From Metridium senile (Eukaryota > Cnidaria > Anthozoa > Actiniaria > Metridiidae): DNA of 64,000 nucleotides. Positions within the stretch are counted from its first letter, which is position 1. Every line of letters starts with the position of its first letter. The DNA lies in contig OX459096.1 of assembly GCA_949775045.1 (NCBI GenBank), positions 50,257,438 to 50,321,437 of the forward strand, given 5' to 3'. This document shows positions 27,001 to 39,000 of the stretch, in pieces. The notes beneath the pieces are model-generated. The model did no database searches. It was not told the origin of the DNA and worked only from the letters and a program-made list of their open reading frames with translations. The translations under genes and the position numbers were made by a program.

Positions 27001-30000
27001 ACTTGACATCATTTTCCCAGAATCCTTCATTATACTGTTCAATAGTTTGACCGAAGTAACTTATGTCACTGGCTCTAGTACCAATAATCATCCATCCACC
27101 GCCATTGGTTAACTGATCACAAGGTAACTGGACACTATGTGTGTCCAAATGAACTTTGTCTTTACCAGTAAGTAGAGCACCGAGGCAATCAGCTGCAATA
27201 AAACAGTATTTATATTCGCAATAGTCAAAATTGTATGTTGTTTACTGTATATCTTATTTATGTAATGTATTCTAGTTATAGTTGAAAAATAAATAAAATA
27301 AATTTGCTATACTAATAGTTATATACTTGGGCTGAGGTGGACCTAATTTCTGGCTGTATGTATAAGTTTCTGCATATGGCTGTTGCATTCAGTTCAATTT
27401 CAATATTGTATTTCATGATCAATTTCTTTACACAATAAAATAAAAATAGAATGCATGCGAAAGGGGGAAAACACAGGCCATACTTGCGCGGTCACATTTG
27501 CTATTCCTTCCTCATATAAAAATACAGTACAGCATGACATATAACAATTATAATATTACAACAATAATATGAAGTGCTGTAGTTCTAGATCTAGTAATAT
27601 CGACGTCCCCCAAGTTATCACTGTACTTCCTCAGCTATATACAAATGCTGCGCTGAGATTAAGAGGAGTTATGAGCATGCATGATATGCTTGCAGCGGTG
27701 CTTTATATATATACAGTACCTGGTTGATATGGTCGCTCATTAATGCATTCGCCGATATCTGGCCAGCTTTCTAAACTAGTCTGAGTTGGCAAAGGATCCG
27801 AAGGAGGGGGAAGGACTGGATTCCACACAGTCGTAAGGATTGGTGCACCAACAGCTGAAAATATGCACCAATGATTTAGGAAGAATGGACGAATGATTTC
27901 AGCCGAACACTGACGCGATTAATGAATGAATAAATGAATGGATGAATGAATGGATGAATGAATGAATGAATGAATGAATGAATGAATGAATGAATGAATG
28001 AATGAATGAATGAATGAATGAATGAATGAATGAATGAATGAATGAATGAATGAATGAATGAATGAATGAATGAATGAATGGATGGATGGATGGATGAATG
28101 AATGAATGAATGAATGAATGAATGAATGAATGAATGAATGAATGAATGAATGAATGAATGAATGAATGAATGAAATGGATGGATAGATGGATGAAAACGA
28201 TCATAGAGTTAAAAAAAGACAGAACAGAAAACAAATTGAATTTAAATAGTTAGCGAAAAAGAATTAGGTCAGTTGATTATCAAGCCATTTATGGTTAACT
28301 TACCCATCAGCGGCCCAATATCACTGTCTGATAACGCTCTCTTAAACACCATGAAGTCACTTAGATATCCAAGAAAATACCCAAAATCCCATGAATGGTA
28401 AGTACCACCGAGGTTCCACCTTGAAGAACTAAATACCACCCAGGATGCTGATGGTGTTGACGGGGTTTTATAAACCATTTGTCCATCAATATACAAACAC
28501 ACATAATAGGAAGTCATGACATCATACCATACTAGTGTCACGTGTTGCCAGACCGATTTTTCGATAAAACCACCTTCAAAAAAATAGGTAAAATTATACT
28601 TTATACCCGGAAAGTTATAACACGACCAGACACTGGCTGCAATATTTTTTCAATGCCTTTTCACACTCAACTTAATGCACCTATTGAACTTGAACTTTGG
28701 ATTCCTGAACCCCTTACATGTGAGGAAATAGTAAATATAATAATCATAAGTATCATAGGGCAGGTTCTCGATGCGCTATGACTATGAGAACTAATATATA
28801 ATGAATTATATTGAGCTAGCTATACAATATTTATAACTATACTGACAGGAATTGTGGAAGTTCATGAAATTCCAAAAATATTTATTTAATCACGTTTGCA
28901 TGAATTAATGGTGCTGAATTGCAATAAACGATAGGTAATATAATGAAATTTGTAACACCGTAAAAGATGTTGACTTAACTTACTGACGTTTCGAGCTTTA
29001 GCCCTTCGGTTATTTCGGAAGTAGCTATAAATTTTCAACCGTGATAATAATAGTGCATTTGCAATTTAAGGAAGTCCCACAATTCCTATCGGTCTCAGAA
29101 CAACCATTTCCAGAATTGATCAAAGTTAATTGGTAAAAAGGTGTAGTTTAGGAAGAAAGAGGGGGACCTAAAGGGGGATTCAAAAGCGCAATACCGCACA
29201 AAGACATCGATAGAAACCACAAAACCACATCAAACTCCACTAAAAACCGCTCAGTTTCGTAAAACTCTTTAACCTATAAATTCAAAAAACCGCACCAACT
29301 TGAATAAAGCGAAACCGCATAGCCTCAAATAAATTAATCCTTGCACTTCCGTCCCCTCGAGAAAGAACAGTCTCAATAGTGAAACATGTGGATCAAAATT
29401 CAGTGATAATATTACCAAAAAAAACATAACTTCTTTAACGCATGAATTGATAATTATGATACTTTTATTCCGATTAATTTACAGCGAAAAACAAAAACAA
29501 AATGGCGGTATCGATATATCAATTGGTGAGGATATGAAAATTATGTCACTCGTATCCCGGATGTAGTTTCGTATGAAATTTACGAGAAGCATGTTTCCCA
29601 GTAAAACACCCATGTCTTAAAAATAAATATATATATATTATGATTAATAAATATTATGCGTAAAATAAATTAATGTATTATATTTCATGAATGTGTCGAA
29701 GATTGAACAGAAGAATATATTTGCGGGATTAGACTATCAATGTCTTCCCACTCGCCTCATTATCGTGCGTTTTTACGCCTCTTCAAATTGTATCTGGGCC
29801 AACACTCGATCAGATTTCAACTCGTTTGAAAACGAATTGTTTACGCTGACAAAAGTAATAAACGTTTCGAAGTCTAATTATATTTATTTTCAAAACTAAC
29901 CTGGACTTTCGATGACTACATCTACCAAATTATCTGCAGTATCTTTTCCTCGTCTTTGGAATACAAACTTGTCGTCCAGTATCTTGAAAATAAATTCTTT

Positions 30001-33000
30001 ATTGACATTATCAAAGTTACTAACAATGGTTGCATTGCGAGGGTTGTCTGAGGTGTAGCTCATCCAAAAGGCAATAGTAAAATTGCCTGATAGATTTGTC
30101 CCAGGTGTAATATATGCGTGTGCTTTAGTGCTATCGAGAAACAATGACCTAGTCGTGCTGTATCGGCCTTCCAAATAGACGGCACTGTACACCAAACTGG
30201 AAAAGTAACATGAAATATTTTCAGTTTGTATAATAAGTTTAGTAAAAATGTTAAAATGTTAGTAATTTCCAATGTTGCAGTGACATTTTAATAAGAGCTT
30301 TCAGAGCTAGCGTAAACTCGATGGACTAGCTAACCACAAACATGAAAATGATAGCATTAGGCAAGCTGGTTCAGTGTTAGCCTGGTTGTACTCCAGGTCT
30401 CATAGTGGTCTGAGTTCCAGGGCGATTAATCCGATTACGTTGCGTATTTGGGCAAGCCACTTCACTCTCTCAGTTCCTGGGAGAGGAGGATTGTGCAATG
30501 TTTTTGTGCAGGGTATTTTTTTGCCCTCGAGGCTGTGCAAGATTTATTTTTACCGCTTTGCACGATATTTTTTTCAGGATTGTTTGTTGTGCACGATATT
30601 TTTTTTCAGGATTGTTTGTTGTGCACGATATTTTTTTCAGGATTGTTTTTTGTGCACGATATTTTTTTAGGTTAAAACTTTGTTCGAATTGTTTTTGGTA
30701 ATTACACAACCATCTTCCTCTCTTCTCCCTTAAAATATCTAATAGTCAATCCCTAAGGTCGGTAAAGATTGAGGTCCCGTCTGCTCTCATTCGAAACTTA
30801 CATCATCAGACTACTTCTCAGTTTCAGACCGCAGCGAGGGGGACATAAAATCATATCTTACATGAGGGGGGTTAATGTATCTTTAAGGATTAATATTTCT
30901 ATTTGATAAACCCCTTCCAGCTAACTATTGGTAACATACCCAACATTGCTATCAGGTCCAGTCAATGACCAATGATGAGTCAGGTTAGCACGATTGAATT
31001 CAGGACCTGAAACGATGTAATTGTACATTATATATCAGTTGTACCTCTCCATTTGCTAAACCTTTCCAAAGAAATAAAACTGTGTATAAATGAAGCTTTA
31101 TACTGAATTGGCTGCAAACTCGAATGATGTTTAGTTTGATTTATGTATCTATTAGATGTATAGGGTGGCATGGGTGGCATGGGTGGTGTAGTGTTTATCG
31201 GCAGATACAATCACAAGCCGAAGCCGCGAATTTCATAGCAAAATGGTAAGAAAATAGTAAACGGATCCGAAGAGAACGTGGAGAAGTACATTTCAAGTAA
31301 TCTTTTTTACTAATATTGATTCTGTTAAGTGCCATACTTACTTTTTCGTGGACAAATATCTTGACCTATATCAACATTAGCACCTAATCTGTTCTTGAAA
31401 GTGTCCCATGAGATGACGTCACCTCTTTCAACACCACACCGCTGACCAAGTGCTGCAATAACTTGAGTGGGTAAAACACGACTCCAGATATTCAAGCGGC
31501 TGATATTACCTTCGAACCGTTCTGATACTTGACCAGGGCGTCCTCCCAAGTAAACATTACCCTTTGGTTGTATAATGAAACTCTTAGAAAAATCTGTAAC
31601 TTTGACAGCGAGGATGGAGTTGAGAAATAGTTTACACTGTCCATTATGACTGCTCCAAGTCAAGCAAACACTCAGAAGATTGTCGGCCATCTTGATTTGT
31701 TGTGGTTTTAGGACTCTGTGGAAACGGCAATAGTTAGGAAACATATTTTAGTTTAACAAGAAATTGGAAACGGTTAAAGAAAATAACAAGAACGAAAAGG
31801 AAAACAGTGAAAGAAAAATAGCAAAGAGTGAAAGAGAAAATAAAACAATATCCGAAGAAAAGTCCAGACAAATATGTTAAAATTTGGTTTTGAAAAAATA
31901 AAATAAAAAATAAATTAAAGCTTAACCCGACATCTGTGAATATCGGTGAATAATAACCGAGACGATATCACTGATATTCACTGAGCCTGAGGTGGATAAT
32001 TGTTTTCGTATAAATACAAAATTGATAATTAAAAAAAGTAGAAATAACTAGTTTTTTTTAATTTGAAGAAAAACTGTTCATTTCTTATTTTTAGCTGAGC
32101 GTACAAATGCTGTAGGTGATTATCGAGACAGCGTGAATTTATCGACCAATCACCGCGCGCGATTTTCAGTGTATTTATACTAAAATAATTATATTGGCGG
32201 ATATTTTTCTTTTGCCAGACGTAGTTTCACCTCCTGTTAGCATTCGTTTTTATTATTATTTCAATTATCGATTCCATCGGTACATATTTGTTAAATTAGT
32301 ATTGATGGCTTGACGCAATGCAAAACAAAAAAAGAAGACCAAAAAAACCCCACACAATTAAAACTGAAGTTAAAAATTTTCAATATCAGAAACGCTATTT
32401 CTAATTACAGTTAATTATAAGAAATCCCATTATATTATTCGCGCGACGCTTTCTGAAAATTTCACATGAACATTCATTGAGCTCTCAATGTCGCAGTATA
32501 TTACAAATAATATATTAAGTTGATAAGCAATTGAAAGGAAATGAAATCTCAATTCTGAATCGTAACGATATTCGTAATTGTCACTGATTAGAAAGAAAAA
32601 GATAATTATATAACCAAACTTTTACTTACTTTTGATTTTGACCGATTTGAACGGTCAAATGCGTTGTGTTTGTTTTTATGCTTATTTCTTGATTATTGGT
32701 AGTCATTTTGTAGGAAAATACAATCATGTCACGTATCTCCTGCGAAGCTTTCATCCAAAAACATGCTGTGAAGTCTTGGAATGGCTTCATAATTTTTGAC
32801 GGCGCTTGCGGAAGTGAAGATGAAGCCGACAAGCGTAAAGAAAACTGACTTTCTGAAAAATAAAAAAAATAGATAAATTTTAGTTTTTAAGGTGAAAGTT
32901 TGAACTAAAATATTACCTTGTAAATTAAATTAATATCTACAATTAAATAATTGTTTTTTAATATTAATAACAAAGAATAATTTACATCCATCTCATTTAC

Positions 33001-36000
33001 AATTTATGTAGCCAGAGAACATCAAAATTCACCTCCATATTTAAACATTAATAACAAAGTTGCGAAAATGTTTTAAAAAATGATGTGAAAATTTCGTGCT
33101 TAAGAAAATACGAAGACATGAGTTATAATTATAATCGATTTATTGGGTGAAATTATTCAAAAGTCCTTACTAAATACAACATAAAGTTAAGCAATTATAC
33201 AAATAATTTTAAAAACTATAAGAGTGAGCCACATACAAAGGTTCAGTTTCAATATGAATATGAATGTGAATATGAATATGTTTTCAGTATAGAATTCGAA
33301 AGTGCACTATAGATAATTATTTATATTGAGGGGTTAAACTCAAACAAGACGATAGTTCAAGTGTTTTTGTATTTCATTGAGATTTGAAGAAATACACGGG
33401 CTGTAATTAGAATATGCTCTTTTCAAAAGTCCGTCATTTTGCTTTGTCATTTGGGAGATTCAATTCTATGCTAAGTAAATATCATTTTGAACGCCGCTTA
33501 CGATGATTGGCATTTAACTTAACCAAACAACTTCTACAATATTGTATAAATACTACGGCTATAGGAAAGTTCAAGAGATTTTTCCGTGCAACAATAAAAG
33601 TCATGAACAATTTTAATTTTGCGGATATTGGTAGGCTAAAATTGTCGTTTTAATATCAGAAGTGCTGATTTACAGTCGCACGTATTGCGTCCATTATTAC
33701 TTTCATTTAGATAATTTTGCTAAAAGACTTTTCGCGCCATTTTGCCGTAGATATAGGATATAGTGACGAGATGTATCTAACGTGCAAAAGAAAGTAACAA
33801 ATCAAATAACACTCTCTTTTTCTCTGTGCACTGATGAGCTTGAAATAAAAAAAGAACGACCCACGCAGATTTAAGAATTTGTAGATTATATTAAATTACT
33901 CTCACAGTGAGATCGATATGCATAACTCATTTTATCTATTTACAGCGAGAACACTCGAATCACGAACAACTCAAGTATAATTTAAACTTTTTTAACCCAC
34001 ATCACTTAAGCGAATAAATGTAATATGCAAACTCAGTGTAGTTTGAATTTAATGCTTCAGTTTTACATGGTTTTGGGGCCGCAGTAGAATGTTCAGCTAA
34101 TAACAACCCGAAAATATTCAAGTATTCACGCTTCCAGTATCCTCAATGTAATTAGTATTACAATTTTATCACTATTTTATTCCTATTTCAGTATTTTTTG
34201 TAGTATCAATATATATCGTCCGCCATTATCATGATTTTTTGAACGTTGTACAAGTGTTGCTATGTCTGGCGCGTTTCTTAGTCAAATATAGCACATTTAT
34301 ACAATATTTTCTAAAATTGATTTAGTGTTATGAAATATAGAATCTTGACTGAGGAAAACAGTGTGTCGGCGTTATCCAGTTTTGTTCCTGTTTTGAGTTT
34401 ACAATTATACTAGCAGCTGCAGCAAGGAGAAATCTCTTCGGTAGGCGCCAGCTTATATGCCTTCATTACGAAATAAGACCAACAATTAGTACTCACGTTA
34501 CTATGACAATCAAGTTAATTTATATTTCTATGAAATTCAAGCAGTTCATGGCATTTTCTAGATAACCGATGTAGTTAACTGATAGTTGCTTGGGTTTTTT
34601 TTAGAATTTTCAAAAATCCGGCTTTACAGCTTATTATTGAATGCGTTTGTAGAGTAATCAACAAGAACAACCGGTTGTCAATCGGCGAATTTGAACAAGT
34701 TACTTAGGACTTAATAAAACTGAAAATGAGAAGGATGGCATAAAATAAACGGTTCCAAATTCAAGCTATTCGCTTACAGCTAATTACTGCTAAAGTTGAG
34801 CTAAAAATAACAAAAAATAATACAAAATGATGAAATGATAAAAGAGCAACGATCAGCCATTATTCCTCTAGAGTGCAGGATGTTGTTTTTTAACACTTGG
34901 CAGCCGCGAAAGATTTCGTTAACAAAATACCCATTTCACGCTTTCTATCGGCAATATTTTAAAGTATACAACTCATTGAACCGTTCTCAAGAAGCTGTAC
35001 AACTCAATAACGGGCATGCCGAGTTGCATTGATAGAATTCAATTCCGTCTATTTTTAAATCATTCAGATAATGGTTTTTTTTAAGTCATCCCGCAGTTTT
35101 CTAATTTTTGAATACTATAAGTATTGTAGTTTTTAAAAAATCTCAATCTCAACAACTGGAAAAGTCGATTGAAGTGCACGAAAACTTCCTAATCTGATAC
35201 AAATGCACATACAGCATCAAAAAGACGTTGAAACAAAGTTAGCTATAACACCGATTGGCTTTGTTAATGTGTATTTTGCTTGCATTATTCGTCACTTGCC
35301 TTGGCACTTGTAAACTTCGTTCCCTTCGCTCATAATTATCGCCAAACACATCACCTATTGAATTAAAAGCGATATCAGTGTGGAAGTAAATAAGTTTAAA
35401 ATAGCGTTCATATATATTTTACCAAGATTTGTGCCACTACATTCACCATTGTCTTCTATCAGCTGTTACGGACAAAAGGGAGGGCAAAAGTGTTCAAAGA
35501 AACGTTTACATCGTTCACTTCTGGTTATGCCATTGTAACGTTGTGTCTTCGTTCTACGAGGTTCTTTTGGCAATAGCCAGTGACGGCTCGTTGCACCTGT
35601 TTCAGGGGAGCATTGATTAGTTTCCAATGTCAATTGTTTTCTCTGCTTGTTTAGCTTGCTACAACGCAAACAAAGACAGAAAACACGGTGAGTTGACAAT
35701 AAGTTCGCTTTAGAAAATAAAACTTTCAAGGCAATTAAGGCACTGAGCGTCTTAAACTGGCACTAGCTAGATGCTGTTTTTTTTACATTGAATAAAATTC
35801 TAGAAATTCACTTACACCTGACAAAAGAGATCAAGAAAATGTCATTGGTTGACAGACCATCAGTAGTATGTTTAATTTGAAACGACTTATATTGAAAATA
35901 CTTATTAATAATCATTCAAACAAAACATTACTGATATACTAAGGATAAACTATAATTTAGCTCAAATTAAGGAAAAACCGGTAGATTCAGAATTTCCAGA

Positions 36001-39000
36001 ATGTAGAAATAACTATAAATACGTGCGTACTGTCAACCCATTAAGGCGGAGTCAATTGTTAATGGCTTATTTCAGCTGAATGTTTGTAAAACAATAAAAT
36101 TGTGAAGTAAAGCCAATGACAGTCATAGAAACAGAGACTGACAAACAATCGATGCATTCTATTTGTTCAATTTTAATTCTCAACCATATGAATTTACAAT
36201 AATTTACAACAATTTACATAATAATATAATAATACAAAGAAGAGAAATAGTTAAAAGATAATGACCTATAAATATGCATATACAATAATTTACATGATAG
36301 TAAATGATACAAAAGAAAATATATAATAACATAAAAAAGTAGAATATGGCAATGCGTTCTAAAAATAAACCATATAAGGATTATTTTTTTCAATATGTTC
36401 TCGCTGCTTAGTTTTGGGATAATAGACCGATCCAAGGTTATGATACATCATTTGTTGCTGTTTCATGCGAGAATATATATAGCGTGTACTCTAATTGCAC
36501 CCACGGGTTTCAAGGTCGCAATGTTTGTTTTGTCGTTGAAAAAAATCGAATATATAATATCACAAAATATCCAACTTTATAGGTGTTTTTTTAACAGCTT
36601 TATTGGCAATCTACATTTAAGACTAAATACAAAATAAGGTTTCGGAAGCTTAAAGAATTATAATCAAAGCAAAACGTAATTATCAATGTGATTCGCAGAG
36701 CTAAATCCGTAAATACTGTATGAAGAAAGAATTACAGAACACATTTAAGACATTTAATTTTAGGTTTCATAGACGCATAAATTATATAATTTTACCAAAT
36801 AGTTGATTTGCATACTCTAGGGAATAATTGTCTTGGATAAATGATATATACACCCGTGGTATATAATAAAATACTCATTGTTGTGGGAATGGCGGAAAGC
36901 CATATTTCTTTCGTATCCCCCCAAAAAGTGAAGAAAACAAGGGCAAACATACATAGTTCCCGTTAATACTAAAAGGCATACACTCCTGTAAACAGTGGTA
37001 GAAAGAAGGAAAAAAAAAACACATAAATATCCAGAAGATTTCAAATTAGAAAACGAAACAATTTGCATTCCCGAAGTAGTTAGCACATGCGCAAAGGCTC
37101 CCATGCAATGGTCCCACAAGTGTTAAGGTTTTGTGTATGATCGTCGCGGAGTAATTTATGTAATTGCAATTATAGAAGCCCGAAAAAAATTCGGGACTTC
37201 AACAGGATTTGAACCCATGACCTTTGCAGAACCGGTTCTGCAAAGGTCATGGGTTCAAATCCCGTTGAAGTCCCGAATTTATTTTCAGGCTTCTATAATT
37301 GCAATTACATAAATTGCTTTACTCCGCGACGATCATACTCATACACAAATCATATAACCGCGCGGATCAGACCATAACATATATCTGTTAAGGTTTTGAA
37401 TAGTGTGTAGTACAATGCTCCAAATTGTTTCCCATCCGTCCTGATCTGAATCCACAGTTAGTGCATAGTTTAATTGTTAGTTTATTTTTCTTCATTTCTT
37501 CATTTACGTTATTCAAATTCATTATTATTTTCAATTCTACCATTTATCCATTTATCAAATTCTTTTTATTCATTCATTATTTTATTCTAATTACAAGAAG
37601 GCAAAGAGAAACCACAAGTGTGTATTGAAAGATGTTAATTTTGGTTTACGTTCCTTTAAATCCCGTTATTTCATGGCAAAGAATTATCCCATAGCTAGAC
37701 AATTTCATATAAGCACTTGTCAGATTTGACAGTACAGGTTGATATATATTGACATATGTAAAACTGTGTTGTCAAATCCACAAGGACAGTACTTGTAAAG
37801 TTGTGTAGCTATGGGATATTTCGTTGCCATAGAATGGGTTGTTTGTAGCGGTAGACGGCTGTTCTCATTAACCTGTGAAACACTCTTCAGCGTATTACTC
37901 TTACATGCAACTTTTAAGTTAAAATTAAAATTAAAATTTCATTGTGTTCGTTGGTTGTTATTTGAATACCGCACTTAAGGAGGCTCGAAATGGTTTCTGT
38001 ATATACTGCTATATACCTACTTTATATTGCATATTATGCAGCATTATTGTGAAACTATACAGTTAACCGATATATCATTTTAAAGTTTATGGATCTAGGA
38101 TATCAATTTGTTTTAAATTATTGCGTTTGACGTTGTCATGACAACAGCAGGTTGCTGTAAAAAAGACCTTAAATTCCTTTATTAAAGCTGATATCTCCAA
38201 ATCCTTTAGGTGAAAGTTTTTTTAAACTTGTACATGTCTTATTCCCTACATGTTCTTGCAACTGAGGAAAAATGAAAAAAATTTGTAATGCGAAACCTTT
38301 ATAAGACTAGTTTACTCTCATATTTAGTTTTTCAATTTTATGATGTGGCTTTTAAACCGACTATTTAATATTTTTCAGCTTATTGCATTACGCTGGCAGT
38401 CTCAATCATAATGGCTTACCTGAAGCATTACTGACTGCATTTCTTGGCATCAATGACTTGCAAGGGTTTACTGATAGCGTAATATTATCAATTGATAAAT
38501 GTCTTTCGATGTCACTGCCTACAACTCCTTCAAATTCAATCTAACGATAAAGACAAAACAACCAATTAATGCAAAATCTTCCATTTTAGATCATTCGAAA
38601 TGAAAAATTTGGAAGAAACTAGTCTTTGCAAATCAAATTACCTTAAAAGAATGTGTTTGGGTAATTGGTATTCTGCCTTTATTCCATCCACCATGGTTAC
38701 CACTCCGTCTCCATAGCAATGATTTGATACCGTTGAGGTCAATTAGATTGACATTGATACGACCAGTATTATTTCCATCTATACGAAAACTGAAAGATGT
38801 ACATGACACAGTACTATGGAGGAGAGGACTGGTGAACCGTGACGATTGACCGTGGTAGACTGGTAACGACTTTAGGGACAAGCAGTAACCTATAAAAAAG
38901 TTAATAGCGATGAACTTGTTTAAAGGAAGATACAGTGTATAGTACTAGTAGTAATAGGATTCCAAGTGTTGGAATACGGATCCAAAGAAAAGCTCGTGCA

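Larger units (their letters stand above)
15542..38298. repeat. Tandem duplication, unit 1 (22.76 kb)
   Basis: Direct repeat of 38299-61024. Sequence starting TTATAAGACTAGTTTAC at 15542 recurs at 38299, and coordinates stay at a constant offset of 22757 until the 25-bp array, then 22732, 22724 and 22723 as repeat tracts differ in length. It contains 20 exons (1631 codons) plus 5.4 kb of upstream non-coding DNA. All MITEs and minisatellites inside are shared by both units, so they predate the duplication. Confidence 0.95.
32853..38419. other. 5.6-kb non-coding stretch between units (large intron or promoter region)
   Basis: From the first exon of unit 1 to the last exon of unit 2, across the duplication junction at 38299. 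AT-rich, with no confident exon. It holds a T-arm foldback element (37134-37385), a MITE (37674-37829), a stretch related to 62304-62534, and one weak exon candidate (35818-35885). If the gene's own promoter lies within each unit, it would be here; I see no diagnostic promoter sequence. Confidence 0.55.

Noticed and set aside
27899..28234. FIHS repeat frame, and the similar CLFV (5144-5441) and GWLV (14623-14805) frames
   Set aside because: Translations of tetranucleotide microsatellites in introns.
35466..35729. 87-residue minus-strand frame in the non-coding block
   Set aside because: No module, no convincing signal peptide, no matching splice phases and no support beyond being open.
37180..37290. 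A tRNA gene
   Set aside because: Only the T-arm-like part is present, as a palindrome; no D-arm, anticodon arm or acceptor stem can be folded.
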